Source of the DNA: Phocoena phocoena
Lineage: Eukaryota > Chordata > Mammalia > Artiodactyla > Phocoenidae
DNA length: 64,000 nt
Direction: 5' to 3'
Assembly: GCF_963924675.1 (NCBI RefSeq)
Contig: NC_089236.1
Coordinates: 31,891,319-31,955,318 of the forward strand
Below are positions 51,493-63,120 of this stretch, piece after piece; positions within the stretch are counted from its first letter, which is position 1; the number at the start of each line of letters is the position of its first letter. The translations under genes and the position numbers were made by a program. The notes under the pieces are model-generated. The model saw nothing but the letters and a program-made list of their open reading frames with translations, was not told the origin of the DNA and made no database searches.

Positions 51493-51558
51493 AACATAAT
51501 ACTTAATGGTTCCCTAAGATTGGGAACAAGGCAAGGATGTCCTCTCTCTCCTATTATA
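51241..51558 (+). mobile_element. Old host L1, segment 4 (RT) with AT microsatellite
   Basis: The same L1 continues after the SINE through the RT region ('aataaaataaagaagaaaaatcatatgacc' near 51253, 'aacaaggcaaggatgtcct' near 51524). It breaks off near 51558, where antisense L1 sequence begins. An AT repeat sits inside it. Confidence 0.85.
51416..51490 (+). repeat. (TA)n microsatellite inside L1
   Basis: A long TA run inside old L1 ORF2. The word CTAACATAATA lies on both sides (51411-51421 and 51491-51501). Related L1 sequence has only one such word here, so the repeat grew with a short duplication. Confidence 0.9.
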
Positions 51559-51560
51559 TC

Positions 51561-52145
51561 TCATGATGGTTTTAATATGCATTTCTCTAAAGGTTAATAT
51601 TGTTAAACATATTTTCATGTGTTTATTTGCCATTTATATGTCTTCTTTGATGAAGTGTTCTATTCTTTCACCCACTTTCTAATCAGATTTTTTGGTTTTT
51701 TACTCTTGAGTTTAGAGAGTTTTCATGTATATTCTTAAAGTAATTATTTACCAAATATATTATTTGAAAATATATTCTCCCATTTGGTGGCTTGCCTTTT
51801 CATTGTCTTAACAGGTTCATTCACAGAGCAAAGGTTTTTAATTTTGAGGAAGTCCAATTTATCAATTTTTTTATGGATTATGCCTTTGATATCATGCCTA
51901 AGAATTTGTCAACTAACACAAAGTCATAAAGATTTTCTACTATATTGTCTTCTAAAATTTTTGTAGTTTTCTCTCTCACACTTAGGTCATAATAATCCTT
52001 TTTGAGTTCAGTTTTCCATAATATGTGAGGATAGGCTAAGGGTTATTCTTTTGACTATTGACATCCAATTATTCCAACACCATTCCTTAAAAAGACTGTC
52101 TTTCCTCCATTGAATTACTTTGCATCTTTGTCAAAAACTGTAACT
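51561..52145 (-). mobile_element. Old L1 ORF2 segment, antisense
   Basis: The complement of L1 ORF2's later part: 51565-51660 matches the inverted 'ttttaatatgcatttctctaa...ttttcatgtg' region, and the match continues through 'aggaagtccaatttatcaa' (51847-51865) to 'ttgaattactttgcatctttgtcaaaaactg' near 52140. It is diverged, with no open frame. Its left end lies close in L1 coordinates to the start of the sense segment at 52690. Confidence 0.8.
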
Positions 52146-52159
52146 TCAGTTTAACATAT

Positions 52160-52670
52160 AGAATCTTAATAAGTGTTCAATTTAAAATACAGGTCCAAAG
52201 CAAGTATGTGGCATATTGGAATATTCAAGAGAACTTTGGCTTGTTACATTTAAAAGAATTTTTTCAGGGGGAGGGAAATTATATTTTTCCTACTTTTTTT
52301 CCTTTTCTTTTTTCCTTTTATTCAGTTTTAGTGTGATGTGTCATGTCCTATTAACAAACAGGAATTATAAACATTTAAGGTGTACAACTTGATGATTTGA
52401 TAGGTCCTCAAAAGTTTTGTTAATCAGATAATTGACTAAAGGGAAATTAATCATATTAAATGTATAAATTCAGTTTAAAATGTTAAAAAGTGATTAACTA
52501 AATGTGTAAATGATACCAAATACTATTAAAGTCCCCTCAAAGTGATTGCTAAAATTTTCTAGACATATCAATAGAATATTCACAAAAGCTGTAATTACCT
52601 ACTTAAAGACGAAGTTATGTCATTTGAACTTATAAGTTTGGTAAACTGAATTTTAAAAACAAAAGTAACA
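52160..52670. other. Unidentified stretch with a possible antisense L1 tail
   Basis: Between the inverted and sense L1 pieces. About 52345-52410 ('aaggtgtacaacttgatgat' type) resembles an inverted L1 3' UTR. The rest is unrecognised. Confidence 0.35.
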
Positions 52671-52689
52671 TCTATTAGAAGATCTAATA

Positions 52690-53575
52690 TTAAAAAAAAA
52701 TATGGCAGTACCAAATTCTCGAGATGATGCAGAGAAACTGAATTCTTCATATATTGCTATTGGGAATGTAAAATGATACAACCACTCTGGAGAAGAGCTT
52801 GGCAGTCACTTACAAAACTAAATATGCATTTACCATATGATGCAGCAATTCTACCCTTGCATGTTTATCCAAAAGAAATGAAAACTTAGGTTCATGTAAA
52901 AACTTGAATACAAATGCTCACAGCATGTTTATCTGTAGTAGCGAAAAACTGGAAACAATCCAAATGTCCTTCAACTGATGACTGGTTAAACAAGTTGTGA
53001 TACATCCATACCATGGAATATTATCTAACATCAAAAAAGGAATGAACTATTGATAGATGCAACAACTTGGATGAATCTCAAGGGAATTATGCTGAGTTTT
53101 AAAAAAAAGCCAACCATAAAAGATTACATGTAGCAAACTTTCATTCATATAACATTATTGAAATGACAAAATTATAGAGATGTAGAACGAATTAGTAGTT
53201 GCCAAGAGTTAGGGACTGGGAGCATGAGTAGACAGGGAGACAATATAGGTGGCAGCATGGAGAATCCTTACAGTCCTGGAACTGTCTGTATCTTGACGTG
53301 GTGGCAGTCACACAAATCATCACACGTGATACGACTGCATAGAACTATATACACACACATGCCAATGAGTGCATGTAAAACGTGAAATTTGAGTAAGATC
53401 AAAAGATGTATCAATATCAACATCTTGTTGTCTTATTGAATTCTAGATTTACAAGATGTTAAGACTGACAGAAACCGGGTGAAGTATACCCAGAATTTCT
53501 CTGTATTATTCCTTAGAACTGCATGTGAATCTACAATTAAAGTTTTAAAAATATAATTAAAAAGAAAAATAAATC
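52690..53575 (+). mobile_element. Old L1 3' end (L1M-type)
   Basis: It begins in the last part of ORF2 ('gatgatgcagagaaactgaa' near 52723) and runs through a 3' UTR that ends near 53575. The 3' UTR (53270-53575) is the same type as that at 58450-58735. It is diverged and not coding. Confidence 0.8.
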
Positions 53576-53715
53576 TCTGAATAGTTCCTTCTGTATACGC
53601 ACAAACACACACAAAATCCCTTATGGGCATCAAAAGAAAAAAAAAAAAAGAACCGTACACTAGCATAAAAACTACAGAAATTATTTAGAACAATGGATAA
53701 AAATATATTATTCAT

Positions 53716-53922
53716 GGGCTTCCCTGGTGGCGCAGTGGTTGAGAGTCCGCCTGCCGATGCAGGGGACACGGGTTCGTGCCCCGGTCCAGGAAGATCCCAC
53801 ATGCCGCGGAGTGGCTGGGTCCGTGAGCCATGGCCTCTGAGCCTGCGCGTCCGGAGCCTGTGGTCCGCAACGGGAAAGGCCACAGCAGTGAGAGGCCCGC
53901 GTACCACAAAAAAAGAAAAAAA

Positions 53923-53956
<34 letters not shown>
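53716..53956 (+). mobile_element. CHR-type SINE with TA-repeat tail
   Basis: A plus-strand short CHR SINE with a 12-bp target-site duplication TATATTATTCAT at 53704-53715 and 53957-53968. Its poly-A tail (53908-53940) passes directly into a TA microsatellite (53941-53960). The head has clear tRNA-type promoter words. Confidence 0.95.
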
Positions 53957-54017
53957 TATATTATTCATTTAATAGATTATATCCGCTACTGCTATCACTG
54001 TTACTACTATTGCTGTA

Positions 54018-54420
54018 ATGCCTGATACCCTTCATTCAGATATCTTCATGGCTAACTTCCTCACTTTATTTAAGTATGAGAATTTTAACACAGAAAACAT
54101 CACTTCTTTGACCAACCTATCTCAAATAACCCCGCCCTGTCTTTCCACCCTTTATTGTTCCCCATTCCATCCCTTTTTCCTGATTTACTTTTCTTCTTAG
54201 CACTTGTGATCAAATGAAATATTGCATATATACATTTATTCTCAATCCCCCTCCTCCTCCTACAGAAGGCAAGCTCTACAAGAGCAGGGTTTCATCTGGT
54301 TTTGCTAACTCTTGTGTTCCCAGTTCTTACAATGTGTGTGATATGGTAGAGGCTCAGGGACTATTTATTATATAAGCAAATGTTGCAATAAACTGATGAG
54401 TGAATGCTGATGTTAAATAT
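54018..54420 (+). mobile_element. Possible L2 3' end relic
   Basis: The segment 54240-54420 fits the L2 terminus ('agaaggcaagctctacaag', then 'agggtttcatctg', then 'ataaactgatgagtgaatg'). The part before 54240 is a weaker match. Confidence 0.5.
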
Positions 54421-54662
54421 AATGATGCAAAAGTTAGTTTTTCTCTATTTTTAAGTAACAGCTTCTGATGTATGAGAATGCTAGAGAAGATGTCTTAGAA
54501 ATCTCTTACCAAATTTTTATTAAAATACTCATAAAACTATTTGAAAAGAATCTCCTATGCACTTCAATGACAAAAACATAAGGTAATGCTGCTTTCTTCT
54601 AGAATTTGGCACAATTTTCCTTATGCCTTATTCGTGAATTAGAACTTTTGGAACCTCCTCTC

Positions 54663-54865
54663 TTTTTTTTTTTGCAATACGCGGGTCTCTCACTGTTGTG
54701 GCCTCTCCCGTTGCAGAGCACAGACTCTGGACGCGCAGGCTCAGTGGCCATGGCTCATGGGCCCAGCCGCTCTGCGGCATGTGGGATCTTCCTGGACCAG
54801 GGCACGAACCCATGTCCCCTGAATCGGCAGGCGGACTCTCAACCACTGCACCACCAGGGAAGCCC
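54663..54865 (-). mobile_element. CHR-type SINE
   Basis: A short CHR SINE on the minus strand. Its A-tail complement is short (about 11 T), unlike the other copies. No clear target-site duplication is visible, so the edges come from the SINE body alone. Confidence 0.92.
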
Positions 54866-54869
54866 AGGT

Positions 54870-56655
54870 CCTTTAATTTTAACAAACTGTCTCAAACTCA
54901 TAAATAGCACAAAGAAGCCTGACAGGTCCTAAATGGTCACTTCAATTTATTTTAGTCATTAAAAATAAACTTCTAAGTAACGAAAACAAGAAAAGATAAC
55001 TAACTCAATCAGGATTTGAAACTTCAAGATCTTCTGGAGCCCCTACTACTTTTATGCCTTGGTCAGTGTACTTCCTGAGCTTCTGTTCCTTCATCTGAAA
55101 TTGGAATAATAAATAATAGCTGTTTTACTTCTTCAACAGGATGTTATCATAAGCAGATAATTTGTTTACTACAAATATTATAGCAACATAAGCTAGCCTT
55201 ATTATAACAATTGGATATTTCCTAAATAGAAACATTCCAATGTATTCTGTTTTCTTCTTAATATGTGTGAATTGCTTTGCTCTTGGAAATGGGTGGAATG
55301 ATCAGTAGTGAAATAATCAGAAGTGAAAACCAAAGTCAAAATTTACTGTTACAACTGACTCATTCAGGCTTATCAGAATATCCACCAAGAATTAAAAAAT
55401 GAAACAAAACAAATTACCTGCTAACATTTGAAAAAAAAAAAAAAAAGACAACTTGTGAGAGTTTTTCTTTTTTAACCAAAATTAGCAAGCATGAGACGTA
55501 AGTTATCTGAAAACAAAAAACCTCAAAGCTTTTCTTTTAATGAGCATAAAAGACATTGCTGGGGTTAGATACTTCAAAAACTATTGAAATGAGTTTAGTG
55601 TTAAAAGAAGTTTTTCTTTGAAGATTACTGCTTTTATTCAGATTCAGATGAAATTGTTTATTTTAGTTAGACAACGAATTTCTTCCTTAAGAGTAATTTC
55701 CCTGTTAAGTAATTTTTTTCTGTGGCAATTTATACCTAATGTTAGAACAGAATGATAACAGAGGCAATTTGTTCTAGGTTTTCCTGGCGTGGTTCCCTCA
55801 AGCTGGGAGTCCTTGAATGCCCAATAAAGTGCTAGGGTAACTGAGGGCAGAAGAAGTAAAAGCTTGACCCCTGCTGCCTGCACCTCCATCCCTTTTCCAT
55901 TTCCCTCTCTCCCTCCCTCCCCATCTGCTCCCTAATAGCGCTGCTCTAGGTACGGATATGAGCATTGCAATAAGTGTTCAGGTGTGTAATTCTTCCTTAA
56001 GGATGAACCTCCATTCTAAGGGGTCTTCAATTCATTGGAGAGCAAATGTTTTTGGGCAAAGTGACCTCTGGAGCTCCTTGCCTGTTAAAATCTCACTCCC
56101 CCACACCCCACTGCCCCTTGGCACGTAGACCATTCATTCAACAAATAGATTAGCCTTGTTTACAGCGTTCACTCACAAGGCCTCAGCCCTGCCTTTCCTG
56201 CGCTCTCATCTTGATTTATGCAGACATCTTTGTAAAACAGCATAACAAAACAAAGTAGAATTTTTATCCAGGTAGATTTAAACAAAGCAAATATTGAAAG
56301 CTGATAATGGTATACCCCCAAATATTTCCTAATAATATTTCCTAATAATGGGGAAATTATATATAATATGTGTAAATATACATATACACACATACATATA
56401 CATATCTTTGGAAGATATATGTATCTTCAGATAAAGATTAATAAAATAATTTTGAAATGAGAGTTAAATAACAATAGTATTAGTAATGAAGTATGATAGT
56501 TCAATTGAACATGGAAATTTTTAGAGTGGTTTTGACAGAATTATACAATTTTAGTATTAAAAAGTCATTCAAAATTATCATCACATCTTGCACATGAAGA
56601 CCCTGAATGATGAAAATCAGAACAAGAGTTGAGGTCTCTTCACTCCTGGCCCATC
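54870..56655. other. No recognisable gene
   Basis: An AT-rich stretch, except for a somewhat GC-richer part at 55850-56130. No family recognised, and open frames are at most 81 codons. Confidence 0.4.
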
Positions 56656-56658
56656 GCC

Positions 56659-56660
<2 letters not shown>

Positions 56661-56706
<46 letters not shown>

Positions 56707-56716
56707 TGTGTATGTG
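56661..56716 (+). repeat. (GT)n microsatellite
   Basis: A TG dinucleotide run with two TA interruptions near its end. Confidence 0.97.
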
Positions 56717-56799
56717 TTTTACACAAGATCGCACACCTCTTAGGTTTTATTATAAATCTTATTGGGAAATATTTGTTGAAATTGTCAATCTGAGACCTA

Positions 56800-57630
56800 A
56801 CTGGGCCATTGTAACTCCCTTAAGAATCAAGAGAGATGAACAAGAGCGAAGGCACCTGGTTCCTTCCTCCTGCTGACTGCATCTTCCCCATAGTATAATT
56901 GCTGACACCCATCTTGGTCCCTTCACCACCTCAGGAGTCTCGGCTCAGAGTTTTGACAGGAACTAGAGGACCCCATTTTCCCTTCAAGTTGTAGCACTAA
57001 CTACTCCAGCCGCCTAATTACTGGGTGTGCTTCACTGCTTTACTCCCTGTCCCTCAACCACTGTATCCCCTAAGTCTGGCTAAGCATGTAGGCCTTGGTC
57101 CCTGTGTTCTGGAATCAGCCAAATAAGTTTCTCCACAGAAAAAACAAACTTCAGCTTCTCATTAGTGGTCCCACTGCCATTCCCATACATAATGCAGCTT
57201 CTTAGAGTAACTGGGCCAGGTGCCACCTAAGCACCATGATCGTCATCTCGCAGGGGCAGGGGACCTCTGTGCTGCTGCCCACATGTTGCTACTCTACCCA
57301 GGGATTGAGACACTCCTGGTACTTCAGGCTAGAGATACCCACTAAACAGGAAACTTTGGGTCCTGAGGGAGATTCATCTTTAAACCCTGAGGAGAAGCCC
57401 AAGTCTCCAAGGCAATTTGATTTTCCCTCCTGATATGAGAGACATGGCCCAATACAAAACAGAGGCCCTATGAAAGGCCATCACCCTGAGGGAACTTAAA
57501 TTCTTCAACTCAGGATTCCACCTTACCCTTCTGCCCTCCCCCACCCACCTTCTGCTCAGCCCTGGAGCCCAAGGAATAGTCTAATAAATGAATATTTACA
57601 AATCTCTTTGTTCAACTAAGTTCTTCATGT
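56800..57630 (+). other. GC-richer block, possibly an old LTR
   Basis: This block is less AT-rich than its surroundings and ends in an 'aataaatgaat' signal near 57584. That would suit an old LTR on the plus strand. There is no target-site duplication or family match. The 65-codon frame at 57236-57433 shows no domain. Confidence 0.3.
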
Positions 57631-57859
57631 GATAATGGTATAAAATTGACTTCAGGAATAATAAACAACCATTTTAAGTAAATTTTTTTTTCATTTATAT
57701 GTCAGATGTATTTTGATATCTCTTTTCATTATTTACTCATGTATTCAGAAATTTTGCACAAATAATATGAAATTATACATTGGAAAAACTAAGAGAAATT
57801 AAACCTAAAACTGTAACCACATTTAATTTGTTACCAGGGGAAATAAAGGAAATCAAGTC

Positions 57860-58075
57860 GTAGGAATAAAATGCCCTGAATTTAAACTCCAACTCTACCT
57901 AAACTTTGCTTGCTCTGTGACCTGGGCAAGCTATTTAACTTAACCGAACCTAGTTGTTGTCAAGTGTAAAGTGGAGATAATAATAGTACCTACTGCATGG
58001 AGTTGTTCTGTAAATAAGTTGTTGCATGAAAAATATGTAGCACACTATCTGGCGTGCATGAGCTTGTAGGAAATG
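57860..58075 (+). mobile_element. MIR SINE relic
   Basis: Plus-strand MIR: 'ctctgtgacctgggcaagctatttaactt' near 57914-57942, then 'gataataatagtacctac' near 57975-57992 and the degraded tail up to about 58075. Confidence 0.8.
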
Positions 58076-58139
58076 TGCACTACATTTCTAAAAAGAGCAT
58101 GGAGGCGAGTATTTCAATTATAAAGAAACGGCTGTTAAC

Positions 58140-58735
58140 TAAACAATCCAAATGTCCTTCAGTGCTTGAATGATTTAAAAAGTTGTGGTCCATCATATGG
58201 AATACTACTCAGCAATAAAAAGAATAAACTATTCATAGAAAAAACAATGTGATTGATCTCGAAGGAATAATGCTGAGTAAAAAAGCCAATCACATAGTCT
58301 TACATACTGTATGATTCCACTTACGTGACATTCTTGAAATGACAAAATAATAAAAATGGAGAAAAGACTAGAGCTTTCCAAAGGATAGGGGAGGACAAGG
58401 AAGTAAAGTGATTTTGGCTATAAAAAGATAGCAAAAGAGATCCTTGTGATGTGAATATTCTGTATCTTGACTGTGGTGGTGGTCGCACAAATCTACAGAT
58501 AAGATAAAACTGTGGAGAACTAAATACACACATTGACACACAAATGAGTGCATGTAAGATTGATGAGATCTGAATAAGTTCTGTAGATTGTATCAATGTC
58601 AATTTCCTGGTTGCAATATTGTACCGTAATAATGCAAGACGTTGCCTTTGGGGGAAATTGAGTGAAAAGTCCATGAAGTCTTTGTATTATTTTGTGGAAC
58701 TGTATGTGAATCTGCAGTTATCTCAAAAAAAAAAA
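58140..58735 (+). mobile_element. Old L1 3' end (L1M-type)
   Basis: Starts in the end of ORF2 ('aacaatccaaatgtcc' near 58143) and runs through a 3' UTR of the same kind as 52690-53575, closing in 'gaactgtatgtgaatctgcag' and an A run near 58735. It is diverged and not coding. Confidence 0.8.
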
Positions 58736-58756
58736 GTTTAAAAAATGAAAAATGCT

Positions 58757-58980
58757 GGGCTTCCCTGGTGGCGCAGTGGTTGAGAGTCTGCCTGCTGATG
58801 CAGGGGACACGGGTTCATGCCCCGGTCCGGGAAGATCCCACATGTTGCAGAGCAGCTGGGCCCGTGAGCCATGGCCGCTGAGCCTGCACATCCGGAGCCT
58901 GTGCTCTGCAACAGGAAAGGCCACAACAGTGAGAGTCCCGTGTATCACACACACAAAAAAAATAATAAAATAAAATAAAG
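58757..58980 (+). mobile_element. CHR-type SINE in L1 A-tail
   Basis: A plus-strand short CHR SINE with a perfect 12-bp target-site duplication ATGAAAAATGCT at 58745-58756 and 58981-58992. It entered just after the A-rich end of the old L1 3' UTR. Its own tail is A-rich with T and C interruptions. Confidence 0.95.
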
Positions 58981-58992
58981 ATGAAAAATGCT

Positions 58993-60020
58993 AAAATAAT
59001 TTTCTGGGGCTCTCCTTTGGTCTTTTGTTATTCAAAAAGGACACCTAAGAAAAATCTCCAAATTAAAAAAAAATGGATTGGTAAAAGTTTATTTTAAAGT
59101 TATTGAAAATCCTTTAAAAATATAAGCTTAGAAGTGATAGGTAAATAGATGACTTCGTCAACTATATTTTTCTTTTGAAAAGGAAGGAGTAAAATCAGTC
59201 ATTCATTGACAATTTACTTGCAATACTATATAGATTGAGTTTTGTTAGTTATTGCTGACTTTTCTTATTTTCGGCCACCAAGTCCAAAAATAGCACATCC
59301 TAGACTTCTCACATCTATTATCTAGGTGTCTAAGATCAGTTCTGCTTGGAAACTTTACACACACACACACATACACACACACACACACACATACACACAC
59401 ACACACAAATAAAGGGAAGTCAGCCAGAAGTTAGGAGGAAGTGGGAGCAGGAAACAGATTTTGTTTGTAGATGTCTTTCCTGCCCTTCCCACCTCATTTA
59501 CTTTTAATGTAATTTCTTCTTTGGTCTTCACTTCCCCAAGTTATTTACTAGTTTCTAAGCCTGGGTTGTGTAAGTCATCAGGGAAGGAAATGCTGACTAT
59601 TGATGTTTACCTGAGTAGCATCAGCCAGGCTGAAGTAACATGTACCCCTGTCCTGTGAGTATTCTAGAGAGCCTGGCATTTGCCTCAGTGCTGTTTGCTG
59701 GACAACTTCTATTCCCTTGCTGCTGTGATGTTCTGCATTATTAAACATTCACCCATTTGTTTACAAGTTTTCCATCTCGTCTATGACAACAGCAAAAGAT
59801 CTCTGTATGTCCCTATCTCCCACAAGTCCCTTATTCAAGCAGTCATAGACAGGCTGGTGCCATGAAACCCTCAAAGCCTCCACTGCCAACATCTCATTGA
59901 CAATAACAAACTGTGTACATCACTGTTGAAAAACAGGAGGAAATGTGCTGTTAGTTTAGAAAGAAGAAATCACTGTCCTAACTTTTCAACTTTCAATTCG
60001 TGGAATTCAAAATGCCTACT
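58993..60020. other. No recognisable gene
   Basis: Apart from a CA microsatellite near 59356, nothing is identified. Open frames are at most 65 codons. Confidence 0.4.
59356..59408 (+). repeat. (CA)n microsatellite
   Basis: A CA run with two CATA interruptions. Confidence 0.97.
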
Positions 60021-60024
60021 AGAA

Positions 60025-60284
60025 CAGGGTTTTTCAAACTACTTGAATTGAAGAACAACTTGCAGACTGATACATCTGTAAAATTCAATAATAAATTAAT
60101 GGAAAAGTGAAAAGGAAAAACATAAAGATATAAAAAAATACAGCCTCAAAATGTTACTACTAAATTAACCTAGAATTATTCTGTCAAATCGCTATAAAAA
60201 TTCTCTCTCAATTTCTGTATTAATTTCAGTATAAATATTTTATAAGCCAGCACTGGTCCACCAACTACATTTTGAGTAGCACTG
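60025..60284. mobile_element. Non-autonomous hAT DNA transposon
   Basis: Its ends look like terminal inverted repeats: CAGGGTTTTTCAAACT at the left and a complement-type ATTTTGAGTAGCACTG at the right. Flanking 8-bp words TACTAGAA (60017-60024) and AACTAGAG (60285-60292) match at 6 of 8 positions, as expected of an old hAT target-site duplication. The 260-bp length fits MER-type hAT-Charlie elements. It carries no transposase. Confidence 0.7.
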
Positions 60285-60479
60285 AACTAGAGGACATTCT
60301 GTCATCTGGTTGTCCTTCCTCATTTCCTTAATCCTTTTCAATACTCACATTTAGACCACTCCTCTCCACTTTCTTTCCTCTGTTGCTGCTCTTGGCAAAG
60401 ATAGACTATTTGAAAAAGCCCTCATATCTGCATGATCCTCCACATGTGCGTATTGTCTCACTTAGTAAAAAAAAATTGC

Positions 60480-60660
60480 AGGTCCGGATTTATTAAGCTT
60501 GATGTTTGACCTTTACTCTCTCAATGGTTAAAAGGACTCTGTAAGGCAGTAATTATTTCAGGGAAATCAAAGTAAGTCAACTTGTAAGTTGCAGGACCAG
60601 ACATTGAATCCGGATTTTTTTTCAAAACCTGAATGTTTTCTACAACATATCCATCTTCTA
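60480..60660 (-). mobile_element. Possible MIR relic, antisense
   Basis: The order 'aagtcaacttgtaagttgcaggaccagacattgaatccgga' (60573-60613) resembles the complement of the MIR core. It is strongly diverged. Confidence 0.4.
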
Positions 60661-60744
60661 CTATCATGTTCTAAGATGATTACTGTGCCTATGTAAATCA
60701 ATTTGATGTGCATTTTCTAGCATAAAGAGCTCAGTATTTTTTTA

Positions 60745-60905
60745 GAGTTCCTTCCATTGCTATTTAATTATTCATTTATGTATTTCTTTTCTCCCCCAGA
60801 GAAAGCATACTCTCTTCGAAGGCAGAGGTTTTGCCTATTAACTTTTCATATTTTCCACAGCATCTAGCACAAGACATAAATCAACATTCAGTCAATATGA
60901 AATAA
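60745..60905 (+). mobile_element. L2 3' end relic
   Basis: Matches the L2 terminus: 'cagagaaagcatactctcttcgaaggcagaggttttg' (60798-60834), then 'gcatctagcacaagacataaatcaac' (60861-60886). Confidence 0.55.
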
Positions 60906-62880
60906 GGAAACAAGCATTAGTTCTCTTATTGTTAGTTGAAAACATATATGCATAATATAATATTTTCAGAGAGAACTGAAATAATACTTCAAAGCAAAAA
61001 CAATATTTTAAATACAGAAAGAAAAATATGACAACATAATTTTAATTCTCTTTGATGATTAAAAAGGCCTTCAAACATGTTAGAAATCAGTTTTTATTGC
61101 CTTGGCAAAATATATGTACCAGAGCAATTACAGTTATTTGCTTTTTCCTTAATTTGGACTATCATAGTTATTTAACAAAGCATTCTGGAGGACCCTAAAG
61201 ACAGGGCTGAATTACCCCTGGTTAATAAAGACCCTTAGTCAATAACAAGAATACCCAAGCTGTTAGACCAACCTCAAGAAGCAACTGATGACCCAAGTTG
61301 GATAGTTTTACAATGTACACTGCCATCTTGGACTTGCTTCTAAGTTGACAGAATCTCTATATCTGCTTTAAAAGCTTTCTACTTTTTATTTTGCCAAAGC
61401 CTCTTTAAATATTGCCTATGTGTACTGAAGCTTTTTCAAACAAATCAGAACTTTTTATATCTTTAAAGCAGCTGTGAAGACTTTACATTTTCACAAAGGG
61501 AATAAAAGATGGAGGCTGTAAAGAGTGGCTTATGGGAGTCTTTGTACTTACAAATAAAATGTCTTAATAAGCTTATTAATATATACAAAATAATGGGAAA
61601 TGATAAAAACCACAAAAAATAATTTACTATCTTGACCAGTGTACTTATATCAATGGATTCTGTCTACTCCTGTGAAGAAAAAAAAAAAATAATTAACACT
61701 AATGCTCTAAAATCTCACACATTAGAAAACTATATACTTATGTTCCTAATTTAGGTTCTAGGAACATTTTAATGGATCGGGTTGATATATAATTATATAA
61801 TTTCAATTTTTTCTAATATTCTAGGCAAGCTTGAAAGTTACAAATTATAATATATACCAAAGGTAAGTAAGTTTGTAAAATTTATGATGAACCTATTACA
61901 TCTTAAAAAACTCTCTTCATTCATAGTCTAAGTCCTGAATAATCATAAGGAACATATATTTCTAAGAAAAGCGTGCTATTTTGCTAGGTATTTAATTGCA
62001 TAGTAGGTATTTGATCCCTACTCCCAACTTACCAATATTAATATTTATCAGCAAAAATTGACCATTACATTTTATGTTCTTGATGGGTATGAAAAACTCC
62101 TCATGACATAATGTATATGTTCAGGAAAAGTAAACATTTAAATCAATAACAAAATATAAGAAAATTCCTTAAAGGGCCCAAACTGTTCATTGACCATATC
62201 ATGGTTAGATAGACTTTTATCAGTTCTGCATGTTCTACAGCTCTTTCCAGAGATAAATGAAACATTACCTTACTCTATTTCTTCTTATATGAAAGTGTAT
62301 ACCATATGGCTAAATAGTACTTAATGAATCTCATGAGCGTTTATTGAATGAATGAATGAATGAATAGGTGAATGAAGGACTGAGTAAAAGTACAAATACA
62401 ACTATGCCTAACCAGAACTCAGTAGAGTGTTATGTAGCTTTTTTATTTTCTTGTTATCTCTTTCTGTATCCAGCATGGTGATTTCCAAACTCTAGGCATT
62501 AAATAAGAATTTATTATTTTTATTAAGCCAACATGGTTAACATTCCTTACCCTTCCAAAAAATACCATAAAGAATTTGCATTTGTTCATTTTATATTAGT
62601 AACGTTTCCCTGCATTCTCTATTTTTCACATCTAGTGCCTGCTCAATTGGAAGGATTTTTAATTTCTTCCATAGGCTTTCATAAAGATCACCTCTATTAT
62701 GCAATAAGTCTATTTTTCCCTCTTCATTTTACATGTTATAGTTTGAAAGGCTGTGTTTAACAAACAACAACAAACAGACAAATCAAAATAGGGCAAGCAA
62801 ATGTAAGTACAGGATTGAAGCCTGAATCCCTCCAAGGCTGTAACAGAAAATAAAGAGCCCAGAAAAGAACATCAACCCTA
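60906..62880. other. No recognisable gene
   Basis: An AT-rich stretch with no gene-like frame and no other family recognised. It contains a short TGAA repeat, listed separately. Confidence 0.4.
62344..62376 (+). repeat. (TGAA)n microsatellite
   Basis: A tetranucleotide run of TGAA with a GG interruption near its right end. Confidence 0.9.
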
Positions 62881-62889
62881 TCACCCCTG

Positions 62890-63120
62890 GTCTGAACACA
62901 GAGGGTAGCACTGAACAGCATGGCTTCTGCTCTTGGACTCCCTGGATCTGAATCCCAGCCTCACCTCTTTCAGCTTTGTTTCAAAGGACAAATAACCTCT
63001 CTGTGCTTCAATATTTTCATAAGAACCACGTGGAAAATAATAACATCTACCCCATAAGCTTATCAAGAGAAACAAGAACATGCCTACAATAAGTAGTCAG
63101 TCAACATTCACTATTACTGC
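62890..63120 (+). mobile_element. MIR SINE relic
   Basis: Plus-strand MIR: the 'gctcttggactccctggatctgaatccca' head (62931-62959), the 'aaataacctctctgtgcttcaatattttcat' part (62990-63020) and 'aataataacatctacc' (63036-63051). Confidence 0.8.

Noticed and set aside
53716..53956. tRNA-like promoter boxes suggesting a tRNA gene
   Set aside because: The boxes belong to the SINE head. No cloverleaf stems are evident, and the same sequence repeats nine times with tails and target duplications.
57236..57433. Open frame of 65 codons in a GC-richer block
   Set aside because: No domain, no splice signals recognised. The block may be an old LTR.
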